64,000 nucleotides of DNA, taken from NCBI RefSeq assembly GCF_036245865.1, contig NZ_BTTW01000004.1:434001-498000 (forward strand), in the 5' to 3' direction. Under the pieces are notes generated by a model. That model did no database searches, was not told where the DNA came from, and saw nothing but the letters and a program-made list of their open reading frames with translations. Within the stretch, counting starts at the first letter, position 1. Each line of letters begins with the position of its first letter. Origin of the DNA: Corallococcus caeni (GTDB lineage: Bacteria; Myxococcota; Myxococcia; Myxococcales; Myxococcaceae). Shown here piece by piece: positions 53,245 through 62,923 of this stretch. Position numbers and translations under genes: made by a program.

Positions 53245-55085
53245 CGCCGCCGCCGGAGCTTCGCTCGCTGGGGCGCTGGACGACGCGGCCGCGCATCCCG
53301 GGCAGCTGCCTGGGCGTGGGGGTGGCGTTCCTGCACATCCACCTGTCGCACACGCTGCCGGAGGCCGGCCGCACGCCGCTGACGTGGCTGATGTTCTGCG
53401 CGCTCGCGCTGTTCATCAGCGTGGGGTACGCGCGCGACACGCGGGCCCTGCGCACGCTGTTCGCGCTGGGCGAGGGGCGGCTGCCCGTCACGTCGGAGCA
53501 CCTGCTGGTGGCGGTCCAGGAGGTGGCGGCCATCCCCGGCCGCAGCTTCTGGTTCGTGATGCAGGGGTGGCTGGGCGGCACGCTGACGGTGGCGCTGGCC
53601 TTCCCCACGCTCGCGCACGTGCCGTGGACGGAGGGCCTGCGGGTGACGGTGCTGGGGCTGTCCATCGGCCCCTTGAGCGCGATGCTCGTCTACCTGATGG
53701 TGGTGCGCCGCGCGCGGGCCACGCTGGAGCGGCTGGTGGAGCTGGGGCCGTCGCCGCTGGAGGTGCTGGCCGCGCTGCCGCCCCGGCGCATGCACATCCG
53801 CCGCCGGCTGGTGGTGTTCACCGCCATCGCGGTCCTGGGGCCGTCCCTCTTCATCCTGGACGTGGCCTTCACGCGCACGGTGACGGTGGTGGACGCGTGG
53901 GCCCAGGCCACCACGCCGACGGAGCGGGCGGAGGTGATTGCGCGGGCGCGCAAGGGAGAGGAGCCGCCGCTGGGACTCATCGCGGGGCTCGTGACGCTGC
54001 TCATCCTGGGCACCGCGGCGCTCGCGGGCACGGCGCTGGCGGAGCCCCTGCGCGCCATCACCGAGGACGCGACGCGCATCGCGCGCGGCGAGGTGCGGCC
54101 TCCGCGCGTCATCCACGCCGAGGACGAGGTGTGGGCCACCTCCGCGGCCTTCACCCAGATGCAGGTGCAGCTGGTGCAGGCCCTGTCGCAGCTCAAGCGG
54201 GCGGGCATCCAAATCTCCTCCACGACGGAGCAGCTGGTGGCCACCAGCACGGAGCAGGAGGTGGGCGCGGACGAGCAGGCCGGCGCGCTCAACGCCACCA
54301 GCGCCACCACGGAGGAGCTGGCCCGGTCCGCGCAGCAGATCGCCGACAACGCGGAGTCCGTGTCCGCCATCGCGGAGACGACCTTCGGCGCGGCGCAGTC
54401 CGGCCAGCGCGGCGCCACCGCCTTCCTGGGCGCCATGCAGCGCATGAAGGAGGACAACGAGGCCATCGCGGACGCGGTGGTGCGCCTCAACAAGCGCGTG
54501 CAGCAGATTGGCAAGGTGGTGGAGTTCATCAACGAGATCGCCGACAAGTCCGACCTGCTGGCGCTCAACGCGGAGCTGGAGGGGACGAAGGCGGGCGAGG
54601 TGGGGCGGGGCTTCTCCCTGGTGGCGGCGGAGATGCGTCGGCTGGCGGAGAACGTCATCCGCTCCACGAAGGAGATTGAAGGCCTCATCGGGGAGATCCG
54701 CGACGCGACCAACGGCGCGGTGATGGCCACGGAGGCGGGCCTCAAGACGACGGAGCTGGGCACGCTGCTGGCGGCGCAGGTGGACGACAGCCTGGGGCTC
54801 ATCCTGGAGCTGGCGCGGCAGACGTCGCACGCGGTGCGCAGCATCTCGCTGGCGACGCTCCAGCAGCAGACGGGCACGGATCAGCTGGCGGCGGCCATGG
54901 GCGACATCCTGCGCGTCACCGAGCAGAACGCCGCGGCCACCAAGCAGATGGTGGCGGCCAACGCGGACCTGTCCGCCCTGGCGGCGGACCTGCAACACGT
55001 GGTGCAGCGCTTCCACGTGGAGCCCGTGCCCGGTGGCGAGCCCACCGCGGCTCCCGGCGCGTCCGGCGCGACGGGAGGTGCGTGA
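53241..55085 (+). CDS. mcp3A: methyl-accepting chemotaxis protein (Mcp3-type, first copy)
   Basis: The 614-residue receptor has about six membrane helices in residues 20-262 and no large periplasmic ligand domain. A HAMP-like linker follows (about 262-315), then a long coiled-coil signalling domain. The hairpin tip reads 'KSDLLALNAELEGTKAGEVGRGFSLVAAEMRRLAENV', a recognisable but altered version of the normal receptor tip. Sensing is probably through the membrane or via a partner such as CrdB. It starts inside the diverged CheW gene and ends one base before the second receptor gene. A/B naming follows order only. Confidence 0.88.
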   Translation: MTPPPELRSLGRWTTRPRIPGSCLGVGVAFLHIHLSHTLPEAGRTPLTWLMFCALALFISVGYARDTRALRTLFALGEGRLPVTSEHLLVAVQEVAAIPGRSFWFVMQGWLGGTLTVALAFPTLAHVPWTEGLRVTVLGLSIGPLSAMLVYLMVVRRARATLERLVELGPSPLEVLAALPPRRMHIRRRLVVFTAIAVLGPSLFILDVAFTRTVTVVDAWAQATTPTERAEVIARARKGEEPPLGLIAGLVTLLILGTAALAGTALAEPLRAITEDATRIARGEVRPPRVIHAEDEVWATSAAFTQMQVQLVQALSQLKRAGIQISSTTEQLVATSTEQEVGADEQAGALNATSATTEELARSAQQIADNAESVSAIAETTFGAAQSGQRGATAFLGAMQRMKEDNEAIADAVVRLNKRVQQIGKVVEFINEIADKSDLLALNAELEGTKAGEVGRGFSLVAAEMRRLAENVIRSTKEIEGLIGEIRDATNGAVMATEAGLKTTELGTLLAAQVDDSLGLILELARQTSHAVRSISLATLQQQTGTDQLAAAMGDILRVTEQNAAATKQMVAANADLSALAADLQHVVQRFHVEPVPGGEPTAAPGASGATGGA

Positions 55086-55086
55086 C

Positions 55087-56910
55087 ATGGCGCTGCCTTC
55101 ACAGGAGGCCCCCCGCCGGGCCGACTTCAGCCGGCAGCTGATGTTCCCCGTGCCGCTGGCGAACCTGGTGGGCTCCACGCTGGGGCTGCACTTCGCGTCG
55201 CTCGTGGTGGACGACCCGCGGCTGCGGCTGGGCGCGCTCGTCAGCCTGGTGGTGGGCGTGAGCGCGCTGCACATGCTCCTGGGCGCGGGCGTGTCCCTGC
55301 GCCGCTTCCCCCGGCTGCGGGCCCTGGAGCGCGGGGCCCTGTCGCCCACGCCCGAGCACCTGGCGCTGGCCGTGGGCGAGGTGGCGCGCGCGCCGGGCGA
55401 GGCGTTCTTCCGCTCGCTGGGGTTGTGGGGGCTGACCACCGGCGTGGTGGCGATGACGCTCTGGTCGGTGATGCAGCTGCCGGGCGGCGTCACCCTGCGG
55501 GTCGCGGGGCTGGGGGCGCTGTTCGGCCCGCTCACGTCGCTGCTCGTGTACGGGCTCGTGACCTTGAGGGCGCGGCGCGGCGTGCTGTGGGTGGCGGATC
55601 AGGGGCTGACGCATGCGCAGGTCATCGCCGCGCTGCCCCGGCGCTCGCGCATCCGCGCGCGGCTGGTGGCCTTCACCGCCATCTGCGTGGTGACGCCCGC
55701 GGTGATGTGCGCGCAGGTCGTCACGGCGCTGACGGACCGCCTCTTCTCACGCTTGCTGGAGGCGGGCAGTCCGGACGCGCAGGGCGTGCTGGTGGACACG
55801 CTGCGGCTGGACGCGTTCACGTCCAGCGCGCTCCTGTGCGCGGTGGTGTTCGGCCTGGCGCTCGCCACGGCGTACCTGGGCGGGACGCTGCTGGGGCGGC
55901 CCATGCGGGAGCTGTCCGGCGAGGCGCGTCGCATCGCCGCGGGGGACCTGGCCAGCCCCCGGCTGGTGCCCGCGGAGGACGAGGTGTGGGCGGTGTCCGC
56001 GGCCTTCACCACGATGCGCACGCACCTGGCGGACGTGCTCGCGGAGCTGCAGCGCGCGGGTTCGCAGATCTCGGCCACCACGGAGGAGATCCTCAGCACC
56101 TCCGGGCGCTACGAGGCGGGCGCAGCGGAGCAGGCCAGCAGCCTGGATGAGACGAGCGCCACCACGGAGGAGCTGGCGCGCTCGGCGAAGCAGATCGCGG
56201 AGAACGCGAGCTCGGTGGCGGAGATCGCCCAGCGCACGCTGGCGGCCGCCCAGGGCGGACAGCGCAGCGCGGAGTCGTTCCTGGGCGCCATGTCGCGCAT
56301 GCGCCAGGACAACCAGGCCATTGGCTCGGCGGTGGCGCGGCTCAACAAGCGCGTGCAGCAGATTGGGAAGATCGTCGAGTTCATCAACGGCGTCGCGGAC
56401 AAGTCCGACCTGCTGGCGCTCAACGCGGAGCTGGAGGGTACCAAGGCGGGCGAGGTGGGGCGGGGCTTCTCGCTGGTGGCGGCGGAGATGCGCCGGCTGG
56501 CGGAGAACGTGCTGGAGTCCACGAAGGAGATCGAGGGGCTCATCGAGGAGGTGCGGGAGGCCTCCGCCGCGGCGGTGACGGTGACGGGCGGCGGGGTGCG
56601 CGCGGTGGAGACGGGGACGGGGCTGGCGGAGCAGGTGTCGGAGTCGCTCCGGCAGATCGTCAGCCTGGCGGGGCAGACGTCGGACGCGGTGCGGATCATC
56701 TCCCGGTCCACGCAGCAGCAGCAGGCGGGCACGGATCAGCTCGCGGACACGATGGCGGACATCCTGCGCATCACCCAGCAGAGCCTCAACGCGACGAAGC
56801 AGGTGGGCGCGGCGAACGGCGATCTGCTGGGGCTGGCGCAGGACCTGCGTGGGGTGGTGGAGCGCTTCCAGATCCACCAGGCGACCCTGCGCAAGGGGGG
56901 CGGCGGGTGA
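55087..56910 (+). CDS. mcp3B: methyl-accepting chemotaxis protein (Mcp3-type, second copy)
   Basis: The 607-residue receptor is a paralogue of the preceding one with the same layout: about six membrane helices in the first 280 residues, a HAMP-like region, and a coiled-coil domain with an almost identical tip. The membrane part is much more diverged than the tip, suggesting different inputs to one kinase. The ATG at 55087 follows GGAGGTG at about 55075. The stop overlaps the GTG of cheA3 by four bases. Confidence 0.88.
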   Translation: MALPSQEAPRRADFSRQLMFPVPLANLVGSTLGLHFASLVVDDPRLRLGALVSLVVGVSALHMLLGAGVSLRRFPRLRALERGALSPTPEHLALAVGEVARAPGEAFFRSLGLWGLTTGVVAMTLWSVMQLPGGVTLRVAGLGALFGPLTSLLVYGLVTLRARRGVLWVADQGLTHAQVIAALPRRSRIRARLVAFTAICVVTPAVMCAQVVTALTDRLFSRLLEAGSPDAQGVLVDTLRLDAFTSSALLCAVVFGLALATAYLGGTLLGRPMRELSGEARRIAAGDLASPRLVPAEDEVWAVSAAFTTMRTHLADVLAELQRAGSQISATTEEILSTSGRYEAGAAEQASSLDETSATTEELARSAKQIAENASSVAEIAQRTLAAAQGGQRSAESFLGAMSRMRQDNQAIGSAVARLNKRVQQIGKIVEFINGVADKSDLLALNAELEGTKAGEVGRGFSLVAAEMRRLAENVLESTKEIEGLIEEVREASAAAVTVTGGGVRAVETGTGLAEQVSESLRQIVSLAGQTSDAVRIISRSTQQQQAGTDQLADTMADILRITQQSLNATKQVGAANGDLLGLAQDLRGVVERFQIHQATLRKGGGG

Positions 56911-59585
56911 ACCCCAGCGAACGGCTCCTCAAGCAGTTCCGCGACCTGGTCACGGTCCGTCTGGAGCGCATCAACCGCTCCCTGATGGAGCTGGAGTCCG
57001 GGGGCAACCTGGAGGCCGGGCAGCGGGTGCTGCGCGAGCTGCACGGGCTCAAGGGCGAGGCCCGGATGATGGGCTTCAGTGAAATCAACACGCTCGCGCA
57101 CGAGATGGAGGAGCTGGTCCGGTGCGCGGAGCCGCAGCGCTACCGCCTGTCGTCCGAGTCCACCGACGCGCTGCTCGCCACGGCGGACACGGTGCTGGCG
57201 CTGTCGGGCGCGCTCCAGGCGGGAGAGCCGCTGCTGGCGGTGGAGACGCTGGTGGCGACGCTGCAGCAGCAGGTCGTCGTGGAGTCCGCGCGGTCGCCGG
57301 GAACCTCCCGTCCGGACGATGGCGCCCGGGCCGCGAAGGGGGAGGGGACGCAGGGCGCGTCGCACCTGATCGTTACGGACCGCCGGGAGCCGTCAGGGGC
57401 GGTGGTGGTCCCCGCGCACTGGGGCGTGCCGGCCACGCGCACGGAAGCACCCGCGGGAGGCGCGTCTCCGGCAGCCACCGCATCTCAGTTCCTCGCGACG
57501 GCCCTCCGCGCGGAGCCGTCAGGGACTTCGGCGGGAGGCCACGGCGAGGGGGCCGCTGCCGGGGCCGCGCTCGGAAGCTCCCCCCACGCCACCGGAGCAG
57601 CATCGGGCTCGCTCGGTGCTCACCCGGGGGGCTCCGCCACGGGTGCTTCGGGAGGCTCGCTCCTCGTGGCGCCCGCTCCCGGAAGCGCGGGCTCGCACCC
57701 GGGCAGCGCCGCCGGAAGCCCGGGCGGCTCGCACCTCGTGAGCCCGGCGACGGGCACCTCTCCGAACACGCACCCCACCGCGTCCCCCAGCCCATCGCCC
57801 GGCACGCGCCTGGCCGACACCGCGCGCTCGCGCCCGCCCGCCAGCGCCACGCCGAAGGCCGGCCCCGGCACGGTGCGCACCGGCGACGTCCGCATGGACA
57901 CGGCCGTGCGCATCGGCGTGGCCAGCCTGGACATGCTCACCAGCGCGGTCACCAACCTGGGCCAGGTGGCCCGCCGCCGCGAGCTGGCCACCGCGCGCCG
58001 CCTGGAGCTGGTGCGCGAGCTGAGCGAATTGGCCCGCGCCGCGGAGGACCTGGGCCCCGCGGGCGTCGCGCTCGCCGAGCGCCTGGGCCGCGCCAAGGAG
58101 GTCGCCGCCACCCTGCACCGCGAGGCCAAGCTGCTCGCCAACGCGGAGCTGCGCGACCTGAGCCAGGTGTCGGAGGAGATCCAGGGCCTGCGCATGCTGC
58201 CCCTCTCCGTCCTCTTCGAACCCTACCCCCGCATGGTCCGCGACCTCGCGCGGGAGCTGGGCAAGGAGGTGGAGCTCGTCGTGGACGGCGAGGACACCCG
58301 CGCGGACCGCTCCGTCGTGGAGGCCCTGCGCGAACCCCTCATGCACCTGGTCCGCAACGCGCTGGACCACGGCCTGGAGACGCGCGTGGACCGCGTCGCC
58401 TCCGGCAAGCACCCCCGAGGCTGCCTCACCCTGCGCGCCGCCCGCGAGGGCAGCCGCATCGTCCTGCGCGTGGAGGACGACGGCGCGGGCATGGACCCGG
58501 CGCTCCTGCGGCGCGTGGCCGTGCGCCGGGGCATGCTGGACGAACCCGCCGCCAACGCCCTGTCCGACGCCGCCGCGCGCGACCTCGTCTTCCTGCCCGG
58601 CTTCACCTCGCGCGAGGTGGTCACCGACCTGTCAGGTCGGGGCGTGGGACTGGACGTCGTGCGCACGTCCCTCCAGGCCCTGGGCGGCGACGTGGGCGTG
58701 GAGTCCGCGCCCGGCTGGGGCACCATCTTCACCCTGCGCGTCCCGGTGTCCCTCACCGTGGCGCCCCTGCTCTTCGTCCAGGTCTTCGACGAGACGCTCG
58801 CCCTCAGCGCCGTGCACGTCTCCCGCGCCCTCAAGGTGGACGCCTCCGAGGTGGGAGAGGTCGCCGGCCGTCCCACCCTCCGCATGGAGGGCCGCGTCCT
58901 TCCCTTCGCCTCGCTGGCGTCCCTGCTGGGGCACGCCACCGAGCGCCCCGCCCGCGAGGGGGAGCTGGTGCTGGTGGTGAAGGGCCAGGGCATGGAGGCC
59001 GCACTGGCGGTGGACCGGGTGCTGGAGGAGCGCGTCCAGGCCATCCTCCCGCTGAAGGGCATCCTCGCGCGCTTCACGCACCTCACCGGCGCCACGTCGC
59101 TCGCGGACGGCCGGCTGGCCATGGTGCTGTCCGCGGCCGCGCTGGCGGCGGGGGTGCACGGCATCACGCCCCTGAAGCTCGCCCGGCCGCCGGTGCGCAG
59201 GCCCGCGCCGCGCCGGCGCCGCATCCTCGTGGTGGATGACTCGCCGCTCACCCGCGAGCTGGTGGCCAACCTGCTGGAGGCGGTGGGGTACGACACCCTC
59301 CGGGCGGCGGACGGCCCCTCGGCGCTGGACCTGCTGGACCAGGCGGGCCCGCACGTGGAGCTGGTCGTCACCGACCTGGAGATGCCGGAGATGGACGGCG
59401 TGGAGCTCACCCGGCGCCTGAAGGCCGACCCGGCCCGGGGCCGCCTGCCCGTCGTCATCCTCACCACCCGGGGAGGGGAGGCGGACCGGGCGCGTGGGCT
59501 GGCGGCCGGGGCGGACGGCTACATCACCAAGGGCGACCTCGTCCGGCAGGACCTGGTGGACGTCGTGGGTCGGCTGCTGGCCTGA
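56907..59585 (+). CDS. cheA3: hybrid chemotaxis kinase CheA3 with C-terminal receiver
   Basis: The 892-residue kinase has an HPt domain (phospho-accepting His46 in LHGLKGEARMMG), a very long Ser/Gly/Ala/Pro linker (about 125-320) in place of a recognisable CheY/CheB-binding domain, a dimerisation domain, and an ATPase domain with 'HLVRNALDHGLE' and 'DDGAGMDP'. A CheW-like domain follows (about 600-740), then a receiver with Asp823 (VVTDLEMP). In M. xanthus CheA3 acts with CrdA; published work describes phosphatase activity. The GTG start lies in the receptor stop. The fused receiver offers an internal phosphate sink. Confidence 0.93.
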   Translation: MNPSERLLKQFRDLVTVRLERINRSLMELESGGNLEAGQRVLRELHGLKGEARMMGFSEINTLAHEMEELVRCAEPQRYRLSSESTDALLATADTVLALSGALQAGEPLLAVETLVATLQQQVVVESARSPGTSRPDDGARAAKGEGTQGASHLIVTDRREPSGAVVVPAHWGVPATRTEAPAGGASPAATASQFLATALRAEPSGTSAGGHGEGAAAGAALGSSPHATGAASGSLGAHPGGSATGASGGSLLVAPAPGSAGSHPGSAAGSPGGSHLVSPATGTSPNTHPTASPSPSPGTRLADTARSRPPASATPKAGPGTVRTGDVRMDTAVRIGVASLDMLTSAVTNLGQVARRRELATARRLELVRELSELARAAEDLGPAGVALAERLGRAKEVAATLHREAKLLANAELRDLSQVSEEIQGLRMLPLSVLFEPYPRMVRDLARELGKEVELVVDGEDTRADRSVVEALREPLMHLVRNALDHGLETRVDRVASGKHPRGCLTLRAAREGSRIVLRVEDDGAGMDPALLRRVAVRRGMLDEPAANALSDAAARDLVFLPGFTSREVVTDLSGRGVGLDVVRTSLQALGGDVGVESAPGWGTIFTLRVPVSLTVAPLLFVQVFDETLALSAVHVSRALKVDASEVGEVAGRPTLRMEGRVLPFASLASLLGHATERPAREGELVLVVKGQGMEAALAVDRVLEERVQAILPLKGILARFTHLTGATSLADGRLAMVLSAAALAAGVHGITPLKLARPPVRRPAPRRRRILVVDDSPLTRELVANLLEAVGYDTLRAADGPSALDLLDQAGPHVELVVTDLEMPEMDGVELTRRLKADPARGRLPVVILTTRGGEADRARGLAAGADGYITKGDLVRQDLVDVVGRLLA

Positions 59586-59636
59586 AAGTCCCCAAACGCT
59601 CGTGGACGCCCGGAGACGCCCGGTCCCCCCTCGCAT

Positions 59637-59645
59637 TGCTATACT
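59637..59645 (+). promoter_or_regulatory. extended -10 element upstream of cheB3
   Basis: TGCTATACT (59637-59645) matches an extended -10 (TGn-TATAAT, one mismatch) 31 bp before the cheB3 start, in the only gap of note (90 bp) in the che operon. No -35 is evident, as allowed for extended -10 promoters. cheB3 and cheR3 may thus be transcribed separately as well. Confidence 0.4.
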
Positions 59646-59675
59646 CCCGCGGCGCGTACGGGGTATTGAACGGTC

Positions 59676-60734
59676 ATGGGCAAGAAAGTGTCGGTGCTGG
59701 TGGTCGATGACTCGGTCATCTGCCGCCAGCTCATCAGCGCGGCGTTGAGCGACGACCCGGACATCCAGGTCGTCGGCACCGCCGCGAACGGCCAGGAGGC
59801 CGTTGCCCTCACGAAGGAGCTGCGCCCCCACGTCATCACCATGGACGTGGACATGCCCGTCATGGACGGGCTCACGGCCGTGGAGCACATCATGGCCGAG
59901 GTCCCCACCCCCATCCTGGTGCTGACGGGGGATCCGCGCTCGCAGGCCCCCGCGCTCACGTACCGCGCGCTGGAGCTGGGCGCGCTGGCGCTGCAGATCA
60001 AGCCCTCCATCGACGCGGGGCCGGACGCGTGGAACCTCACCAAGGAGGTGAAGCTCATCTCCTCCGTGCGCGTCATCCGCCACGTGCGCGGCCAGAAGCG
60101 CGGCGCGCCCGGGATGCCGCACGCGCCCGTCCCGGTGCTGCCCGCCGCCTCCATGGGCATCGTCGCGGTGGCCGCCAGCACGGGCGGTCCGCAGGTGCTC
60201 TACCGGATGCTGTCGGAGCTGCCGGCGGACTTCCCGGCGCCCATCGTCATCGTCCAGCACATCAACGCCGCCTTCTCGGAGTCGCTGGCCAGCTGGCTGG
60301 CCAACGCGAGCAAGCTGAAGGTGCGGCTGGCCGGGGACGGTGACACGCTGGCGCCGGGGCTGGTGCTGGTGGCGCCGCCGGATCAGCACATGGTGGTGCC
60401 CGTGCGCGGGCGCGTGGCGCTCAAGGCCGGCGTGGAGCGCGACGGGCACATGCCCAGCGGCACCGTGCTGCTGGAGAGCGTGGCGAAGGCCTACGGCCGG
60501 CGCGCGGTGGGCGTGGTGCTCACCGGCATGGGCGCGGATGGGGCGGACGGGCTTTTGGCCATCAAGCAGGGCGGTGGGCTGGCGCTGGCGCAGAACGAGG
60601 AGTCCTGCGTGGTGTTCGGCATGCCGGGCGCGGCGGTGGAGCGCAAGGCGGTGGACCACCTCATCCACGGCGATGACGTCGCGGCCACCCTGGCGCGGCT
60701 GGCGCGCGGAGAGTCGCTGGCCGTCAGCCGCTGA
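59676..60734 (+). CDS. cheB3: chemotaxis methylesterase CheB3
   Basis: The 352-residue enzyme removes methyl esters from receptors. It has a receiver (phospho-acceptor Asp57 in VITMDVDMP), a linker, and a methylesterase domain with the catalytic triad Ser168 (ASTGG), His195 (VQHIN) and Asp288 (GMGADGADG). All are intact, so phosphorylation-controlled demethylation is expected. It precedes cheR3 by 9 bp. Confidence 0.95.
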   Translation: MGKKVSVLVVDDSVICRQLISAALSDDPDIQVVGTAANGQEAVALTKELRPHVITMDVDMPVMDGLTAVEHIMAEVPTPILVLTGDPRSQAPALTYRALELGALALQIKPSIDAGPDAWNLTKEVKLISSVRVIRHVRGQKRGAPGMPHAPVPVLPAASMGIVAVAASTGGPQVLYRMLSELPADFPAPIVIVQHINAAFSESLASWLANASKLKVRLAGDGDTLAPGLVLVAPPDQHMVVPVRGRVALKAGVERDGHMPSGTVLLESVAKAYGRRAVGVVLTGMGADGADGLLAIKQGGGLALAQNEESCVVFGMPGAAVERKAVDHLIHGDDVAATLARLARGESLAVSR

Positions 60735-60743
60735 TAGCGCGCG

Positions 60744-61964
60744 ATGACGTCCTCCTCCGAGCGCTGGGCTCCCGTCCACGCCTGGCTTCAGGCGCACACG
60801 GGCATGGCGCTGAGCGGGGCCCAGCGGCGGCGGCTGGACGCGCGGCTGGAGGCGCTGGGACACGGTGGAAGCCCGGCGCGGCTGGTGGCGCACCTGCGCT
60901 CCCCGTCGGGCGCGGCGGACCTGGTCCGGCTGGTGGACGCGGTGGCGGTGCACACGTCGGAGGTGTTCCGGGATGACGTGCAGCTCGCCGCCTTCCGCGC
61001 GCACGTGCTGTCGCCCCGCGTGCAGCGCTCGAGGACGCCGCTGCGCGTGTGGAGCGCGGGCTGCGCGGCGGGGGAGGAGGTCGCCACGCTGCTCCTCCTG
61101 ATGGCGCAGGAGGGCGCGGACCCGGCCAGCCGCGTGCTGGGCACGGACATCTCCGAACAGGTGCTCACCCGGGCGCGCGAGCTGAGCTTCCCGGCGGAGG
61201 CGCTCCGGCGCGTCCCGGAGGGGCCGCGCGCGCGCTACTTCGAGCCCCGGGGCCGGCGCCACGCGCTGGTGGAATCGCTGCGCACGCAGGCGGAGTTCCG
61301 GCGCCACAACCTGATGGAGGCCCCGTACCCGGAGGCCCCCGGGGGCGGCGGGTTCGACGTCATCTTCTGCCGCAACGTCCTCATCTACTTCACCCCGGAT
61401 GCCTTCCAGCGCACCGTGCGGAGCCTGAGCGAAAGGCTCGCGCCCGGGGGCGTGCTGGTGCTGTCCGCCGCGGAGCCCCTGCTCCAGGTCCCGCCACAGC
61501 TGCGGCTCCTGCCCAGCGAGCACGCCTTCTTCTACGTGCGCGAGGACGCCCCGGCCGTGGAGGCGCCCCGGGCGAAGCGGGACGCTGGCCCGAGCGCCGC
61601 CGGACCCGCCGCGCCCAGGCCGGACGCGCCCGTGCCCCCGGACGAGGCCGCGAGGGCGGAGGCGGACTGGCTGTTCTCGTGCGTGCTCGACGGGGCCTCC
61701 ACGGGCGTCCCGGATGAGCGCTCCGAGCGCGACCTGCGCCGGTGCCTGGACCTGGATCCGGACCACGTCGCCGCGCGCTACCTGCTGGGGCTGCTGCTGG
61801 AGCAGTGCGGCCAGCCCGGCGCGGCCCTGGAGGCGTACCGCCGGGCCCTGCGGGCGGTGGAGTCCGGGCGTGCGCGGCCCGTGCCCTTCTTCCTCAACCT
61901 GCCCCGGCTCCGGGTGGCCTGCGCCCGGGCGGTGGAGCGGCTGGAGGCCGAGGGGCCGCGCTGA
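60744..61964 (+). CDS. cheR3: chemotaxis methyltransferase CheR3 with TPR-like tail
   Basis: The 406-residue enzyme methylates receptor glutamates. It has the CheR N-terminal helical domain (1-75), a SAM-binding domain with 'VWSAGCAAGEEV' and 'CRNVLIYF', an Ala/Pro linker (about 270-305), and a C-terminal TPR-like segment with 'YLLGLLLEQCGQPGAALEAYRRAL'. TPR-containing CheR proteins are known in M. xanthus (FrzF). It is the last che gene; the next gene starts 95 bp on. Confidence 0.93.
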   Translation: MTSSSERWAPVHAWLQAHTGMALSGAQRRRLDARLEALGHGGSPARLVAHLRSPSGAADLVRLVDAVAVHTSEVFRDDVQLAAFRAHVLSPRVQRSRTPLRVWSAGCAAGEEVATLLLLMAQEGADPASRVLGTDISEQVLTRARELSFPAEALRRVPEGPRARYFEPRGRRHALVESLRTQAEFRRHNLMEAPYPEAPGGGGFDVIFCRNVLIYFTPDAFQRTVRSLSERLAPGGVLVLSAAEPLLQVPPQLRLLPSEHAFFYVREDAPAVEAPRAKRDAGPSAAGPAAPRPDAPVPPDEAARAEADWLFSCVLDGASTGVPDERSERDLRRCLDLDPDHVAARYLLGLLLEQCGQPGAALEAYRRALRAVESGRARPVPFFLNLPRLRVACARAVERLEAEGPR

Positions 61965-62059
61965 GGGGGGCAGGGGGTGGCTCGCCCGCCTGTCCTGCCG
62001 TCCGGATGGGCGAAACAGGAGCGGCGCGCGGGGCGCTTTGGACCTAGGATGCCCGGCCC

Positions 62060-62923
62060 ATGCGCAGGCTCGTGCTCTTCGCCCTGTTGACCGCCGCCGT
62101 TCCCGGCTGTTTCTACCCCGCTGACCGCGGCCGTGCCCTTGAAGCCAAGGTGGACCGGCTGGGCGCGGACAACGCGAAAATGGCCACGGAGCTGAAGGAG
62201 GCGCGCGACCAGCTCGCCGCCACCCAGCCGAAGATCGACGAGAAGATCGCCCAGGTGACCCAGGCCCTGCAGAGCCTGGACACCGCCGCGCGCCGCAAGG
62301 ACGCGGACATCGGCGTGCAGTTCCAGAAGACGGTGGAGGACCTGGCGCAGCTGCGCGGCCAGGTGGAGACGTACCTCTACAAGATCGCCGAACTGGAGTC
62401 CGCGCTCGGCAAGAGCACGGAGGAGACCAACCAGCGGCTGCTGGCGCTCCAGGGCACGGAGGCGGTGAAGGAGGCCGAGGCCAAGAAGAAGGCCGAGGAG
62501 CTCCAGCGCCCCACGGACAAGAAGGAGTTCCTCGCGCTCGCGCAGGAGAAGGCGAAGGCCGGCGACGCGCTGGTCGCGCGCCAGCTCTACAACGAGTTCG
62601 TGAAGAAGTGGCCCAAGGACGCGCTCGTCGGCGAGGCGCACTTCGGCCTGGGCGAGACGTACTTCACCGAGTCCAAGTGCCGCGAGGCCCTCTTCGAGTA
62701 CGGCAAGGTGGTGCAGGACTTCGCGAAGACGGCGTCCGCGCCGGACGCGTACCTGCGCTCCTCCGACTGCTTCCAGAAGCTGAAGATGAAGGAGGAGTCG
62801 AAGCTGGCGCTGGAGGAGCTGGTGAAGAGCTACCCCAAGTCGGACGCGGCCAAGACGGCGAAGACGAAGCTGGCGGACCTGGACAAGAAGGCCGCGCCCG
62901 CTCCGAAGAAGGGGAAGAAGTGA
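62060..62923 (+). CDS. CpoB/YbgF-like TPR lipoprotein
   Basis: The 287-residue lipoprotein (MRRLVLFALLTAAVPGC, Cys17) has a long coiled coil (about 25-150) and then a TPR region (about 165-280) with 'ALVARQLYNEFVKKWPKDALVGEAHFGLGETYF'-type units in two to three copies, ending in a Lys/Pro-rich tail. This is the layout of CpoB (YbgF), which coordinates outer-membrane constriction with wall synthesis in the Tol-Pal system. No tol genes are adjacent. Its stop overlaps the start of the selenoprotein gene (GTGA). Confidence 0.83.
   Translation: MRRLVLFALLTAAVPGCFYPADRGRALEAKVDRLGADNAKMATELKEARDQLAATQPKIDEKIAQVTQALQSLDTAARRKDADIGVQFQKTVEDLAQLRGQVETYLYKIAELESALGKSTEETNQRLLALQGTEAVKEAEAKKKAEELQRPTDKKEFLALAQEKAKAGDALVARQLYNEFVKKWPKDALVGEAHFGLGETYFTESKCREALFEYGKVVQDFAKTASAPDAYLRSSDCFQKLKMKEESKLALEELVKSYPKSDAAKTAKTKLADLDKKAAPAPKKGKK

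Noticed and set aside
58632..61766. Long antisense open frame under cheA3-cheB3-cheR3
   Set aside because: It mirrors three well-identified chemotaxis genes and has no domain of its own.
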